DNA from: Helicobacter sp. MIT 05-5293
Lineage (GTDB): Bacteria > Campylobacterota > Campylobacteria > Campylobacterales > Helicobacteraceae
DNA length: 64,000 bases
Direction of reading: 5' to 3'
NCBI RefSeq assembly: GCF_000765665.2
Contig: NZ_JROZ02000005.1
Location: forward strand, 1 to 64,000
Positions 26,485-36,745 of this stretch are shown here, piece by piece; position 1 is the first letter of the stretch, and each line of letters opens with the position of its first letter. Position numbers and translations under genes: made by a program. The notes beneath the pieces were generated by a model. The model did no database searches and was not told where the DNA came from. It was given only the letters and a program-made list of their open reading frames with translations.

Positions 26485-27057
26485 ATGGAAGCTACAATTA
26501 GCTCATTAGAAAAATGGGGATATATCTTACTCTTCTTTTATTCATTAGGAGGCGGCTATGTAGGCTTAATCACCGCAGCCATAATGAGCACATTAGACAA
26601 AATGGATCTTTATATCGTTATTGTTGTTTCGGGTGTAGGCAATTTTGTAGGAAGCACGATGCTTGCCTTTCTCGCTCGATACCAAAAAAAGGAAATTACT
26701 TCTTTTTTGAGCAAACATAAACGCAAACTCGCATTAGCTCAAATTTGGACAAGAAAATACGGATCATGGCTGATTATTTTTTGTAAATACCTTTATGGTA
26801 TCAAAACGATTGTGCCTTTGAGCATAGGAATGATGAATTTTAATTTAAAGAAATTTTCGTTCGTCAATGCTATTGCCTGTGTGATTTGGGCGATTGTCGT
26901 AGGGCTTTTAGGATATTATGCAAGCGGTATGGTGGTAAAGATTCTCGAAAGTGTTGATGCGCATTCATACCTTATCCCTCTTGTTTTTTTGGCACTAGGC
27001 ATAGGATTTTATCTGCTTCTTAAGAGAATCTCTCAAAAAGCACGCAAAACATTATAA
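26485..27057 (+). CDS. DedA-family membrane protein
   Basis: A 190-residue VTT/DedA-type integral membrane protein. The family motif region is seen as GNFVGSTMLAFLARYQ and, after a basic loop, WTRKYGSWLIIFCKYLYGIKTIVPLSIGMMNFNLKKF, which corresponds to the conserved re-entrant helices of DedA transporters. The C terminus ends in basic residues in the cytoplasm. DedA proteins move undecaprenyl phosphate or other lipids and support membrane potential; the substrate here is not determinable. Confidence 0.87.
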   Translation: MEATISSLEKWGYILLFFYSLGGGYVGLITAAIMSTLDKMDLYIVIVVSGVGNFVGSTMLAFLARYQKKEITSFLSKHKRKLALAQIWTRKYGSWLIIFCKYLYGIKTIVPLSIGMMNFNLKKFSFVNAIACVIWAIVVGLLGYYASGMVVKILESVDAHSYLIPLVFLALGIGFYLLLKRISQKARKTL

Positions 27058-27074
27058 AATTTTAAAGTCATTAA

Positions 27075-27099
27075 CCTCTATCATTTTATGCGATAGAGG
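27075..27099. terminator. Bidirectional hairpin, dedA-like / infB
   Basis: CCTCTATC (27075-27082) and GATAGAGG (27092-27099) form a perfect 8-bp stem with a 9-base loop between two convergent genes. Confidence 0.6.
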
Positions 27100-27101
27100 G
27101 A

Positions 27102-29723
27102 TTACAATGTCTTTGTTTTTGTAATTTCCTTGTAGGTTTCAAAAACATCACCTACTTTTACATCATTATAATTTTCAAGCATAATACCACATTCATAACC
27201 CTTAGAAACCTCTTTTGCATCATCTTTAAAACGTTTAAGTGAAGCAATAAGACCATTATGAATCACCACACCATCACGGATTAATCGCACCTTAATACCG
27301 CGTTGGATACTGCCATCAACGACCATACAACCAGCGACAGTGCCTACTTTAGGGATATTAAATGTCTCTCTTACTTCGGCTTGTCCTGTGTTTTCTTCTT
27401 CAAAAATAGGCGACATCAAGCCTCCAAGCAACGATTTAATATCATCAATCAGAGTGTAGATAATAGAATAAGTCTTGATTTGCACGCACAGCTCTTTAGC
27501 CTTAGCTTTCACACTACCGGTAGGACGAACATTAAAACCTAAAATAAGGCTATTTGCACTTGTCGCGCACAAGGCAATATCACTTTCGCTAATGCCTCCT
27601 ACGCCTGATGCAATGACATTGATTCGCACCTCATCATTGTTGAGTTTCTCCAAACTCGCCTTGATAGCCTCAAGACTGCCTTGTGTATCGGCTTTCACAA
27701 TCAAAGGAAGTGTTTTAAGTTGCCCTTTTGCAACCATCTCTCCCAATTCATCAAAAGTAACCTTAGTAGATTTACTAAGTTCTTTTTGTCGCAAATACAA
27801 AGCGCGTTTTTGTGCATATTCTCGTGCTATGGCATCATTTTCAACACTTTGCAACACCGCACCTGCACTAGGCACTTCAGAAAGTCCTGTAACGACTGCT
27901 ACGCCCGAAGGAAGAAGTTTATCAATCATTCTTCCTCTATCATCAAGCAATGCCCTTACTCTCCCAAAGGCGGTATCAGCCACAACGGAATCACCCACCT
28001 TTAACATACCATTTTGCATAATAATCGTTGCCACAGGTCCTCGTCCCTTTTCAAGACTTGCCTCCAAAACAATTGCTTTGGCACGACATTGATTATTGGC
28101 TTTAAGCTCAAGCACTTCGGCTTGTATCAAAATCGTCTCTAGTAATGTTTCTACACCCTCACCGGTTTTAGCCGAAATAGGAATAAACTCATACTCTCCA
28201 CCCCATTCATTAGGTGTGAATCCAAGCTCCGCACATTCTGCTTTCAATTTATCAGGGTTGGCATTTTCTTTATCCATTTTATTCATAGCGATAATAATTT
28301 GAACATCAGCAGCCTTAGCGTGGTTAAGTGCTTCGATTGTTTGCTGCTTGACACCATCATCAGCAGCTATAACAATAATCGCAATATCTGTAACTTGCGC
28401 TCCACGACTTCGCATTTGTGTAAATGCTTCATGCCCGGGTGTGTCAATAAAACTGATCATTTTGCCATTCTTCTCTACCATATACGCGCCAATATGTTGC
28501 GTGATACCTCCAGCTTCACCGCTTGCGATACGAGATTGACGAATAAAATCAAGCAAAGAAGTTTTCCCATGATCAACATGTCCCATAATTGTTACTACAG
28601 GAGGACGCTCTGCCAAAGGCGCATCGGAAGAAACTTCAGATTCAATAAGGACACTCTCTTGAGTATTATGAATCGATATTTCAAGCTCAAACTCATCTGC
28701 GAGAATCTCAATCGCATCACGATCTAAGAAATCGTTTTTAGTCGCCATCACCCCTAAGTTAAAAAGCACTTTAATCACATCTTTAAGCTCAATTTTCACC
28801 GCTTCTGCAAATTCATAGACACGAATCTCTTCAGGGATAGCAATAGGACCTCTTGTTTTGTCAAGATTCTTTGAAACTTTAGCAGTCTTTTTTCTTTTTC
28901 CGCCTCTTCGTATGCTGCCCTCATTCATCCAAGGATTTTTTCTGTGAATATGCACACGCTCGGTAATGGTTTGTCGGATTTGATTCTCTTCTTCCTCATC
29001 TCGCACTTCTTGCTCATTGAGGTCAAAAAGCACGATTTCATCTTGTTCTTCATCATAATCCGAATGGAATGAAATATCACGATTATCTAAGATATTCATC
29101 TTTTGATCCGTATGCTTTTGGATCGTCTTAGGTTTTGACTTTTCTTTTTTGTTCTTTTTGCTCTCTTCTTGAGCTGTATTTGCAAGCAATTCTTTATAAC
29201 TAGGAGCATTCTTTTTATGCTCATCTTTTTTAGCACTTTCAGCTGGAGTTTGTGCTTGTGCTACATTACTTGTATTATTTTTGCGAACAATACGAAGACC
29301 TGCTTTTGGCTTTGTCTCCAATACAGGTGCAGGAGCAGCTTGAGAGGGAGATTCTTCAGGAGATTCTACTTTTACTACCTCTTCGGGTTGTTCTATAGAT
29401 GCCAAATCAGTAGATTCTGTCTGTTTGCTTTTAGTTTTGGTAGTCTTTCTAGTTGTAGTTTTGGCTACTTCTTTTGTGCTACTCTTGCTTTCAGCTGAAG
29501 TTTTGGTTTTGGTGCTTTTTGTTTTTTTAGAAGTCTCTTTGGTTTCGTTCGCACGAGGATTCACACCACTCATAAGAAATTCAAATAATGCAGCTGCATC
29601 TTCTTGGCTAACAGAACTTGAAGGGGTTTTCACGCTTAAGCCCATTTCAAGTGCTTTTTCATAAACCAATTTAGCATTTTTAGCCGTTTCTGTAGCTATC
29701 TCGGATAGTCTCACTTTTCCCAT
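27102..29723 (-). CDS. infB: Translation initiation factor IF-2
   Basis: The 873-residue GTPase that delivers initiator tRNA to the 30S subunit. After a short N-terminal helical subdomain (1-50) comes a long Lys/Thr/Ser/Glu-rich linker (about 55-230), a basic patch RRGGKRKK, then the IF2N domain and the G domain with [12 protein letters not shown] near residue 382, [13 protein letters not shown], and NKMD. Domains II, III and the fMet-tRNA-binding domain complete the protein. It overlaps ylxR by 13 bases. In H. pylori and Campylobacter rbfA normally follows infB; here infB ends at a terminator facing a convergent gene. Confidence 0.97.
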   Translation of the reverse strand: MGKVRLSEIATETAKNAKLVYEKALEMGLSVKTPSSSVSQEDAAALFEFLMSGVNPRANETKETSKKTKSTKTKTSAESKSSTKEVAKTTTRKTTKTKSKQTESTDLASIEQPEEVVKVESPEESPSQAAPAPVLETKPKAGLRIVRKNNTSNVAQAQTPAESAKKDEHKKNAPSYKELLANTAQEESKKNKKEKSKPKTIQKHTDQKMNILDNRDISFHSDYDEEQDEIVLFDLNEQEVRDEEEENQIRQTITERVHIHRKNPWMNEGSIRRGGKRKKTAKVSKNLDKTRGPIAIPEEIRVYEFAEAVKIELKDVIKVLFNLGVMATKNDFLDRDAIEILADEFELEISIHNTQESVLIESEVSSDAPLAERPPVVTIMGHVDHGKTSLLDFIRQSRIASGEAGGITQHIGAYMVEKNGKMISFIDTPGHEAFTQMRSRGAQVTDIAIIVIAADDGVKQQTIEALNHAKAADVQIIIAMNKMDKENANPDKLKAECAELGFTPNEWGGEYEFIPISAKTGEGVETLLETILIQAEVLELKANNQCRAKAIVLEASLEKGRGPVATIIMQNGMLKVGDSVVADTAFGRVRALLDDRGRMIDKLLPSGVAVVTGLSEVPSAGAVLQSVENDAIAREYAQKRALYLRQKELSKSTKVTFDELGEMVAKGQLKTLPLIVKADTQGSLEAIKASLEKLNNDEVRINVIASGVGGISESDIALCATSANSLILGFNVRPTGSVKAKAKELCVQIKTYSIIYTLIDDIKSLLGGLMSPIFEEENTGQAEVRETFNIPKVGTVAGCMVVDGSIQRGIKVRLIRDGVVIHNGLIASLKRFKDDAKEVSKGYECGIMLENYNDVKVGDVFETYKEITKTKTL

Positions 29724-29962
29724 AGATTATATATCTCCTTTAGAATCACCGCATGATTTTCGCTGGCTTTGAGTTTGTTGATTTTGATAATAACAGAAAG
29801 TGTCTTAGAATGATGGATACATTCTTCACACACATAAAAGCTTCTACCTTTCCCGCTAAAACTGCATAGGGAATCATTCTTACATTGTAGCCGAAGTAGC
29901 TCCTTTTGTTTGAATCTTTTGCGACATTTGATACACATTCGTATTTGTTTGCTTTGCTTCAT
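29711..29962 (-). CDS. ylxR: YlxR-family RNA-binding protein (DUF448)
   Basis: An 83-residue basic protein with two cysteine pairs (CIKCRKRF at the start and YVCEECIHH) and the DUF448/YlxR layout, usually encoded just before infB. Members bind RNA or act in nucleoid regulation. It overlaps the infB start by 13 bases, so translation is coupled. The gene follows thrB by 19 bases. Confidence 0.9.
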   Translation of the reverse strand: MKQSKQIRMCIKCRKRFKQKELLRLQCKNDSLCSFSGKGRSFYVCEECIHHSKTLSVIIKINKLKASENHAVILKEIYNLWEK

Positions 29963-29981
29963 ATCATTATACCAAAGATTT

Positions 29982-30866
29982 TCACGATTCTATGAGAGTT
30001 GCACCGAGATTATCAAAAGCTAATTCAAAGATTCTGAATTTAGGAAATTTTTTTTCTAGTTTTTCTTTAAGCAAAACACTATCTTCTTGATAACAAATAT
30101 TTAAAAATGATGAACCACTCCCAGAAAGTGTGCTCATCAATGCTCCGCACTCAAGGGCAGTTTTTTGCACCTTAAAAAGGACAGGGAAATTTTTCATTCG
30201 CACATCTTGGTGAAATCTGTCCTTGCTTGCCAATCTTAAAAGCTCCCAATTCCCACTCATAAATGCTGAAGTCAGCACACAAGCATGAGAGAGGTTAAAT
30301 ACAGCGTCTTTGGCAGTATATTTTTTAGGCAAAGTGCGCCGAGAGAATCTCGTAGACATTGTTGTATAAGGCACAACAACAACGGCTTTAATCTCCGAAG
30401 GAATAGGTTTTTGTAGGCTCACAACCTCTTGAGATTCTAACATTGCAACATTAAATCCGCCAAAAAGTGCAGGTGTGATATTATCTGGGTGGTTTTCATA
30501 TTTAAGAGCAAGATTCAGAATCTCATGCTTATCAATAGGCTTTTGCATTATATGATACGCGCTAAAAATCGCCCCGATAATCACAGCCGAACTTGAACCA
30601 AGCCCGCGAGAAATAGGAATCTGATTGTGAAACAAAAACTTAAAAGGACGCGCTTCGTATTGATTTTGCTCCAAGATTTCATTAAAAATTTTGACAAATA
30701 CATTATCTACAAGCAGTTTGGGGCGATTTTCACCCTCACCCACAATATGAATGCTCATCAGCTTTGAGGGTGTGATATGAAAAGTATTTTTAAGATCAAG
30801 TGCCAAACCTAAGGTATCAAAACCCGGTCCAAGATTAGCACTTGTGGCAGGAACAGAAACAATCAC
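29982..30866 (-). CDS. thrB: Homoserine kinase
   Basis: A 294-residue GHMP kinase that phosphorylates homoserine in threonine synthesis. The opening VPATSANLGPGFDTLGLAL and the ATP-binding GLGSSSAVIIGA motif (near residue 90) are diagnostic, and the third GHMP motif GALMSTLSGSGSSFLN is near residue 247. It is embedded in a conserved block with tsaB, lpxC and infB, whose functions are unrelated, as in H. pylori. Confidence 0.96.
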   Translation of the reverse strand: MIVSVPATSANLGPGFDTLGLALDLKNTFHITPSKLMSIHIVGEGENRPKLLVDNVFVKIFNEILEQNQYEARPFKFLFHNQIPISRGLGSSSAVIIGAIFSAYHIMQKPIDKHEILNLALKYENHPDNITPALFGGFNVAMLESQEVVSLQKPIPSEIKAVVVVPYTTMSTRFSRRTLPKKYTAKDAVFNLSHACVLTSAFMSGNWELLRLASKDRFHQDVRMKNFPVLFKVQKTALECGALMSTLSGSGSSFLNICYQEDSVLLKEKLEKKFPKFRIFELAFDNLGATLIES

Positions 30867-30907
30867 GATTTACTCCAAACACGAATTTTATAGAAAAGTT
30901 ATTATAC

Positions 30908-31417
30908 CTAAATGGGAGGTAAAATATAAAGAGGTTGTGTCAGTTGTGTAAAATCTTTAGGGTTAAATGTTTGAGGCAAATGAAATGCTGTTTGAAGTGC
31001 TTCTGATGGGACAGAATCCACACTAACAAGTGAAATATTATCATGGGATTGTGTAAAGTATTGATTCCCAAAAGCTTTTAAATAAGGATAAGTAGTAAAA
31101 TAAAAACTTGAAGTCGCATAAAGCTCAATGTCATAAAGTATTTTTAGAGTGTGCAAAAAAATGTGCGTGAGCTTAAGTGAAGTAAAGCTCCCGGGTCCAT
31201 TAGCGTAAAAAATACGTCTAAGTTTCAAATGCTGATATTGACAATCTTGATGCTCTCCGGGCAAAATCCGCTCAAAAATAGTTGGCAGGGCTTGGAGGGT
31301 TTTTTCCGCGGAAGTTATCGTATCAAAAAGATTCAAATCCCCATTTTTGGATTGATACAACCCACACAATACGGGCGTCCCTATGCTGATTAAAATAATA
31401 TCTAAATCTTGCATCAA
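30908..31417 (-). CDS. tsaB: tRNA t6A-modification protein TsaB-like
   Basis: A 169-residue short TsaB (YeaZ) homologue, the scaffold partner of TsaD in making threonylcarbamoyladenosine at tRNA position 37. The key segment is YANGPGSFTSLKLTHIFLHTL near residue 72. The C-terminal half is divergent, as usual for epsilonproteobacteria. The TsaE partner is encoded at 51.1 kb in the same window. Its ATG directly follows the lpxC stop. Confidence 0.83.
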   Translation of the reverse strand: MMQDLDIILISIGTPVLCGLYQSKNGDLNLFDTITSAEKTLQALPTIFERILPGEHQDCQYQHLKLRRIFYANGPGSFTSLKLTHIFLHTLKILYDIELYATSSFYFTTYPYLKAFGNQYFTQSHDNISLVSVDSVPSEALQTAFHLPQTFNPKDFTQLTQPLYILPPI

Positions 31418-32320
31418 TCAGGATTGAATCTCATTTGCATAGGCAAAGTCTGATACAGATTCTTCTTCTTGATCAATAAGATTGACAATTTCATAAGACT
31501 TCTCATCGCTCAAAAGCTGTTTGGTAAGTAAATGATTAAGCTTATGGCTTCCTGCAAATGAAACATAAGTGCCAAGTAAAGGCATATTTAACACTGCCAT
31601 ATCGCCAATAGCATCAAGAATTTTGTGGCGGACGAATTCTTCTTTGTAACGCAAACCTTCTTTATTGAGAATACGGCTTTCATCAAGCACAATACAATTA
31701 CTCATATCTCCGCCCTTTGCCAATCCTTTAGAGCGCAAATAATTTACTTCGTGCAAGAATCCAAAAGTTCTTGCACGCGCAATTTCTTCCTTATAAGCTT
31801 TGGTGCTAAAAACAAATTTGTATTGTTGTTGGCGGATAGCAGGGTGCGTAAAATCAATACTAAAATCAAAAATTGTTTGATCACTCGGTTCAACACGCAC
31901 AAATTTTTCTCCGTCTTTGATTTCAATAGGTTTTTTGATAGCAATAACTTTTTTAGGCGCATTTTGAGAAACAATACCTGCTTCCTCTAAAAGCATACAA
32001 TACCCAATAGCACTTCCGTCCATAATCGGCACTTCTTCGTTATTGAGTGAGATTCTGATATTATCGATACCATAAGCATGTATCGCTGAAAGCAAATGCT
32101 CAACGGTAGAAACTTTCGCTTCGCCTTTTCCTAATACCGTTGCCATTGTCGTATCAATTACATTTTCCATTTTAAGCTCAATGCTCACGCCCAAATCAGA
32201 ACGAAAAAAAACAATCCCGCTATCAACTGCTAATGGTTCAAGCACCATTTTGACAGGCACACCCTTATGAAGACCAATGCCTACAAGCTCAACTTTATTC
32301 TTAATAGTTTTTTGTTTCAT
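31418..32320 (-). CDS. lpxC: UDP-3-O-acyl-N-acetylglucosamine deacetylase
   Basis: The zinc-dependent, committed step of lipid A synthesis. The 300-residue protein shows the zinc ligand His75 in [14 protein letters not shown], the [11 protein letters not shown] strand, the second zinc site in [11 protein letters not shown] and the catalytic histidine in [10 protein letters not shown]. Its start overlaps the minC stop by four bases. A second lipid A gene, lpxK, is at 15.9 kb. Confidence 0.97.
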   Translation of the reverse strand: MKQKTIKNKVELVGIGLHKGVPVKMVLEPLAVDSGIVFFRSDLGVSIELKMENVIDTTMATVLGKGEAKVSTVEHLLSAIHAYGIDNIRISLNNEEVPIMDGSAIGYCMLLEEAGIVSQNAPKKVIAIKKPIEIKDGEKFVRVEPSDQTIFDFSIDFTHPAIRQQQYKFVFSTKAYKEEIARARTFGFLHEVNYLRSKGLAKGGDMSNCIVLDESRILNKEGLRYKEEFVRHKILDAIGDMAVLNMPLLGTYVSFAGSHKLNHLLTKQLLSDEKSYEIVNLIDQEEESVSDFAYANEIQS

Positions 32321-32913
32321 TTTAAGTCCTTTATAATGACATCATCGTCTATTTTGCGAATTATTTTTAATTGTGCATTGCTTTGGTTAATTGTTTGTAA
32401 AAATGATTCACCAATCAACACACCTTGAAACAAAATCGCGGGTGCAAAAATCTTATGACACAAAAGATATTCCCCTTCACATTCAACATTCCCATAACAC
32501 TCATCTAAAAGTATGAGATTGCCTTTACTAAAGATTCTTGCGCCATTATTAACTTTTGTATCAATAATAATATCACCATTATGGATAATCTCTTCCCCAC
32601 TACGAATAATTTTTTCAATAAATAAAGTCTTAGATACGGCAGAAAGAGAAGATTTATCATCCGATGGGTCTGTTTTTAAAGTCGTTGTAGACTTTGGTGT
32701 GCGAGATTCTGGGAGTGCTTCACCCACATACATAAAGGGTAGATTTAAAGATTGCAAAAATGATTCTAATTTTGTGCTAATCTCTCCTTTAAAAGCAAGC
32801 GTATGATATTTAAGAAGAGGAAAATTTTTGCTGATAAAATCAATATAAGTTTGCTCATCTTCGCCTGCTTCAAACTCAAAAAATTTGATCGTCTTTTGCC
32901 GTGTTTTAAGCAT
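32317..32913 (-). CDS. minC: Septum-site inhibitor MinC
   Basis: A 198-residue protein whose C-terminal half is the beta-helical MinC domain ([35 protein letters not shown], pattern of short parallel strands), with a divergent N-terminal domain. It blocks FtsZ ring formation near the poles together with MinD. It lies 21 bases downstream of the M23 peptidase gene and overlaps lpxC, consistent with a cell-envelope and division operon. Confidence 0.87.
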   Translation of the reverse strand: MLKTRQKTIKFFEFEAGEDEQTYIDFISKNFPLLKYHTLAFKGEISTKLESFLQSLNLPFMYVGEALPESRTPKSTTTLKTDPSDDKSSLSAVSKTLFIEKIIRSGEEIIHNGDIIIDTKVNNGARIFSKGNLILLDECYGNVECEGEYLLCHKIFAPAILFQGVLIGESFLQTINQSNAQLKIIRKIDDDVIIKDLK

Positions 32914-32934
32914 TATAAACCCCTACAAGATCGT

Positions 32935-34308
32935 TTAAGGTTGAGAGGCATAATATTGTTGTGTTTTGGTCAGCACATCAAGAATATTGTGTTTGATCCA
33001 TTGAGAATCAAGCCATTCTGCAAGGAGAACAAAATGCCCTTGAATCAAGATTCCAAAATGTAAATGATCGCCAAATGCCCAACCCGTCGTTCCTGTTTTA
33101 CCAATCTCATCGCCAACGCGAATCTCATCGCCAACCTCAATATTGCTTTCAGACATATGCGAATAGATAGATGAGACACCCAAGCCGTGATAGATTAATG
33201 CCGTATTACCATAAAGTCCCAAATGACTATTCAAAAGCACAATGCCACGATTACTTGCGATAATGGGTGCATTTTTGACACTTGCGACATCAATACCTAA
33301 ATGAACAGCTTCACTCACTTTAGCCCCATCTAAAAAGTAAGTGCGGTAATCCCCAAAACTGCCTACAAGCTTTGAACCCTTCAAAGGGACAAAAGCGTGA
33401 AAATCCTCATCGATAAAGCTTTTATCTGATTTTAAATCGCTACAAGCGCGTAAGATTCTGTTTTCATCTTCTTGGCGAATCGTTTCATTAAAAAAGACGA
33501 AACGTTCAATATCATCATCAAATGTTCTGGCATGTTTTTTATCAATTTGTTCAATTAGCTCATTAAGCTTACCATTGAGAAAACTCTCTTGAAGACGAAT
33601 GTTAGAGCGATAATAGGTAACATTCATATTGCGTGCTAAAGGCACATCTTGTGTCCGAGTATTGCCTGCTTGATCAACGGCTGTAATTTGAGCATTAAAA
33701 AATTTGTTCTTTAAGGGCCAAGCAACAATGCTCACATAAATATCATCTCCAAGATATTTAAACATTTTAAATTGATCTACGCCATTACTGATAAACACAT
33801 CTTTAAGCGCAATATCTTTTATTTGGAACGCCACCATTGCACTTCCTCCGCGCGTGATTCTGTAAGAATGTGCGATGGGTATGATATGTGGTGGCTGGGT
33901 ATCGACTATGAGATTAAGCTTGATTTTAGCAGTATTACCGCTGAAAAAATGTGCGTTACTCCAATCTGTAACTTCAATATAATATTGGATTTCTGTGCCA
34001 TTTTTAAGTGTTGTAGAAGTTTTAGGAAGCTTGATTTTAATACTCTTAGGTTTATTTAAAACCACTTCTTTTTCATCAGTCAATACCTCCCCGTTAAACA
34101 TCATACGCACCCGATAATCGCGTATCCCGCTTTCATCTTTAAAGGTGATTTCCAAATCATCTTGAAAATTCCAATGTGTGGGAAGCGTCTCATTGGTAAG
34201 TTCTATTTCAGGTTCTTTTGTTTCAAAAATAATTGAGCTAAAAGTAATAAGTCCTATAAGGACAAGTATCACAACACCTATAATGACAAGAACCAGCCGT
34301 TTATTCAT
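32935..34308 (-). CDS. Membrane-anchored M23 metallopeptidase
   Basis: A 457-residue envelope protein with one N-terminal membrane segment (about 5-27), an Ig-like or beta-rich central part and a C-terminal M23 (LytM) domain. Zinc ligands are visible in HLGIDVASV (HxxxD) and in DHLHFGIL (HxH). M23 enzymes cut peptidoglycan cross-links and in this group set cell shape (Csd family); whether this is an equivalent of a named Csd protein I cannot tell. It is the first gene of the minC-lpxC-tsaB-thrB-ylxR-infB run. Confidence 0.88.
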   Translation of the reverse strand: MNKRLVLVIIGVVILVLIGLITFSSIIFETKEPEIELTNETLPTHWNFQDDLEITFKDESGIRDYRVRMMFNGEVLTDEKEVVLNKPKSIKIKLPKTSTTLKNGTEIQYYIEVTDWSNAHFFSGNTAKIKLNLIVDTQPPHIIPIAHSYRITRGGSAMVAFQIKDIALKDVFISNGVDQFKMFKYLGDDIYVSIVAWPLKNKFFNAQITAVDQAGNTRTQDVPLARNMNVTYYRSNIRLQESFLNGKLNELIEQIDKKHARTFDDDIERFVFFNETIRQEDENRILRACSDLKSDKSFIDEDFHAFVPLKGSKLVGSFGDYRTYFLDGAKVSEAVHLGIDVASVKNAPIIASNRGIVLLNSHLGLYGNTALIYHGLGVSSIYSHMSESNIEVGDEIRVGDEIGKTGTTGWAFGDHLHFGILIQGHFVLLAEWLDSQWIKHNILDVLTKTQQYYASQP

Positions 34309-34643
34309 TATTCGCTCCTTTTTTATTCAAATTTTTACACATTTTCAATGTTTCAACATAGATTAAATATTCTTAAATACTCTTTTGACAATAAAAATAC
34401 TTTTTTCAACATTACTTTAACCAAAGATGATACTTTATATTCACTTAACTTTCAAGACTCTTTGCCTACAAATGTCAATATTAAAGCCATTTTTCTTGCA
34501 TAAAAAATAAAAATCGCCCTTAAAAAGATACTTTTGTTAAAAATTATCAACAAAAAATCCCCAAATCAGAATCAAATCCTATCCTGCCGCATCAAAAAAA
34601 TGATAGAATAAATACAATATCTTTAAAAATACGGACATATATA
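34309..34643. other. AT-rich intergenic region, divergent promoters
   Basis: About 335 bases between divergently read genes. I see no coding frame, tRNA or structured RNA. It is strongly A+T rich and contains the promoter candidate for the ankyrin gene near its right end. Confidence 0.6.
34601..34609 (+). promoter_or_regulatory. Extended -10 for the ankyrin gene
   Basis: TGATAGAAT (TGnTAnAAT) lies 35 bases before the ATG at 34644. The ribosome site is weak (ACGGAC). Confidence 0.4.
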
Positions 34644-35366
34644 ATGGGTATATCAGAAAATATCAAAAATTTGAGCTACAAGGAAAGAAGGGAGCTCAAT
34701 CAATATCTGAACAATCTTATTCGCCACAATAAACTTACAGAGATTAAATATTTTCTCAAAGATTATCCTGTAGAAAAGGCTTTTTATGAGGCTCTTATCA
34801 CCAATGCAGATGGAAAACAAATATCTTTGTTTAATCCTGTTACTATATTAGTTATGGCTGCACAAATCGCAAAAAGGACAAAAAATCTAACAATGTTGGA
34901 TTATTTTTTTGAATATGGATTAAAGGCAGATTACACGAACGATTCTGGAATGAATGTCTTGACAGATTATATTGATAGTGGTGGCGAGAATGAAGAAATC
35001 ATTAAGCTTTTTATCCAAAAAGGAGCAAAATTTGACACCTACGACAAAAGTGGTTGGACAATGCTACATTTTTGGGCTAAAAAACAAGCTGTCAGAAAGC
35101 TGGAGATTGCCATTAAATTTGGCGCAGATATAAATATCAGAACAAAAGAAAATAACCAAACACCTCTCATCTTTGCAGCCAGTTCGGATTATCGCCCTGT
35201 AGGAACAGCTACAGAAATGCTTATCAAACTTGGAGCAGATGTCAATCTAAGCGCAACAGAAGATGGTAAAGCCTATACAGCCCTTGATAAAGCTTACGGA
35301 CACAAAAACAAAACACTTTTAAAAGAAGCCGGGGCAAAAACCTACGCAGAAACTCAAAAATCTTAA
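34644..35366 (+). CDS. Ankyrin-repeat protein
   Basis: A 240-residue protein without a signal peptide. The N-terminal 60 residues are helical; then come ankyrin-type units: DYFFEYGLKADYTNDSGMNVL, FIQKGAKFDTYDKSGWTMLHFWAKKQA, AIKFGADINIRTKENNQTPLIFAASSD and MLIKLGADVNLSATEDGKAYTALDKAYGH. It should act through protein binding. It is a single gene with its own promoter, followed by a hairpin, and lacks an obvious partner. Confidence 0.85.
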   Translation: MGISENIKNLSYKERRELNQYLNNLIRHNKLTEIKYFLKDYPVEKAFYEALITNADGKQISLFNPVTILVMAAQIAKRTKNLTMLDYFFEYGLKADYTNDSGMNVLTDYIDSGGENEEIIKLFIQKGAKFDTYDKSGWTMLHFWAKKQAVRKLEIAIKFGADINIRTKENNQTPLIFAASSDYRPVGTATEMLIKLGADVNLSATEDGKAYTALDKAYGHKNKTLLKEAGAKTYAETQKS

Positions 35367-35397
35367 AAACGATAAAAATAAAAACATCTCTACAACA

Positions 35398-35434
35398 AAA
35401 GAATCTCTACAAGGCGCAGATTTAAAGATTCTTT
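35398..35434. terminator. Bidirectional hairpin, ankyrin / malic enzyme
   Basis: AAAGAATCT (35398-35406) and AGATTCTTT (35426-35434) form a perfect 9-bp stem with a 19-base loop between convergent genes. Both arms carry the over-represented hexamer. Confidence 0.5.
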
Positions 35435-35454
35435 GCTGTCAATTTTATAATATT

Positions 35455-36684
35455 TTAGATTCTAGCCACACCGCTTTTTACTGCTGCATCAGCGACTGCT
35501 TGTGATACAACTGCATCAAGTCTTTCATCAAAAGCAGAAGGCAGAATATAATCTTTACCAAAGCTCATTTTTTGTTTGAGTAATGCCTCAAGCTTGCTAG
35601 TAATAGGCTCTCTAGCAAGTTTAGCAATAGCATGTGCTGCGGCAAATTTCATTTCTTCATTAATCTTACTTGCCCTTACCTTAAGCGCACCCTTAAAAAT
35701 ATAAGGGAAACCTAGCACATTATTAATTTGATTAGGAAAATCACTTCGACCTGTAGCAATAATCGCATCAGGACGAGCCTTTTTGACAATATCAGGCATA
35801 ATTTCTGGTGTAGGATTGCTCAAGGCAAAAATCAAAGGATCACTATTCATACCCATAATGTCTTCTGGTGTGAGCAAATTGCCTTTTGAAAGCCCCAATA
35901 TGACATCAGCACCTTTTAGCGCATCTTTATAGGTAGGATAATGTCCCTCACAAATAAATTCTTTTTTGAGCGCATTTAAATCTTTTCTATCAGCAGTAAT
36001 TGCCCCCTTAGAATCAAACATTACCACCTTTCTGACACCCAAAGCCTTATACATCTTCGCACAAGCGACTGCCGCTGCACCTGCACCAAATACGACAACC
36101 TTTACATCACTAACTTTTTTATTAACCAAATACAAAGCATTGATAATAGCAGCTGTGGAAATAATCGCTGTGCCGTGTTGGTCATCGTGCATTACAGGAA
36201 TATCTAACTCTTCAATCAATCTTCTTTCTATTTCAAAACATTCAGGGGATTTAATATCCTCCAAATTGATACCGCCAAATGTTGGTGAAATGGCTTTGAC
36301 AATCTGCACAAATTTATCGACATCTTTTTCATTAATCTCAATATCAAAAGCATCTACATCTGCAAAAGTTTTAAACAATATTGCTTTCCCCTCCATAACA
36401 GGTTTGCTTGCCATTGCCCCAATATCTCCAAGCCCCAACACAGCTGTCCCATTACTAATCACAGCGACAAGATTACTTTTTGAAGTATAATCATACGCAC
36501 TCAATGGGTGAGCCTCAATCTCCTTACAAGGCACAGCCACACCCGGAGTATATGCCAAACCAAGATCTTTAATCGAACGCAAACGTTTGCGAGGGAAAAC
36601 AGCTACTTTACCACCGGCATGATAAGGCAATGCCTTAGGGTAAAGTTTTTTGAGAGTGTCTAATTCTGGTGTTTCTGAATCCAT
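35455..36684 (-). CDS. NAD(P)-dependent malic enzyme, short form
   Basis: Oxidatively decarboxylates malate to pyruvate. The 409-residue protein has the malic-domain segments LAYTPGVAVPCKEI, VLGLGDIGAMASKPVMEGK and LDIPVMHDDQHGTAII, then the NAD-binding domain with VVFGAGAAAVACAKMY and ALSNPTPEI. There is no phosphotransacetylase extension, so it is the single-domain type. It is a single gene; uppS lies 61 bases upstream of it on the strand read. Confidence 0.95.
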   Translation of the reverse strand: MDSETPELDTLKKLYPKALPYHAGGKVAVFPRKRLRSIKDLGLAYTPGVAVPCKEIEAHPLSAYDYTSKSNLVAVISNGTAVLGLGDIGAMASKPVMEGKAILFKTFADVDAFDIEINEKDVDKFVQIVKAISPTFGGINLEDIKSPECFEIERRLIEELDIPVMHDDQHGTAIISTAAIINALYLVNKKVSDVKVVVFGAGAAAVACAKMYKALGVRKVVMFDSKGAITADRKDLNALKKEFICEGHYPTYKDALKGADVILGLSKGNLLTPEDIMGMNSDPLIFALSNPTPEIMPDIVKKARPDAIIATGRSDFPNQINNVLGFPYIFKGALKVRASKINEEMKFAAAHAIAKLAREPITSKLEALLKQKMSFGKDYILPSAFDERLDAVVSQAVADAAVKSGVARI

Positions 36685-36745
36685 TGCTTTGCCTTTGTAG
36701 GTAGATTAAAAAAGAAATTTATAGCACTTTTTTACTTGTTAAACT

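Noticed and set aside
27475-28092. 205-residue plus-strand frame opposite infB
   Set aside because: It is antisense to a well-conserved gene, is low complexity and shows no domain; the same holds for the other frames opposite infB.
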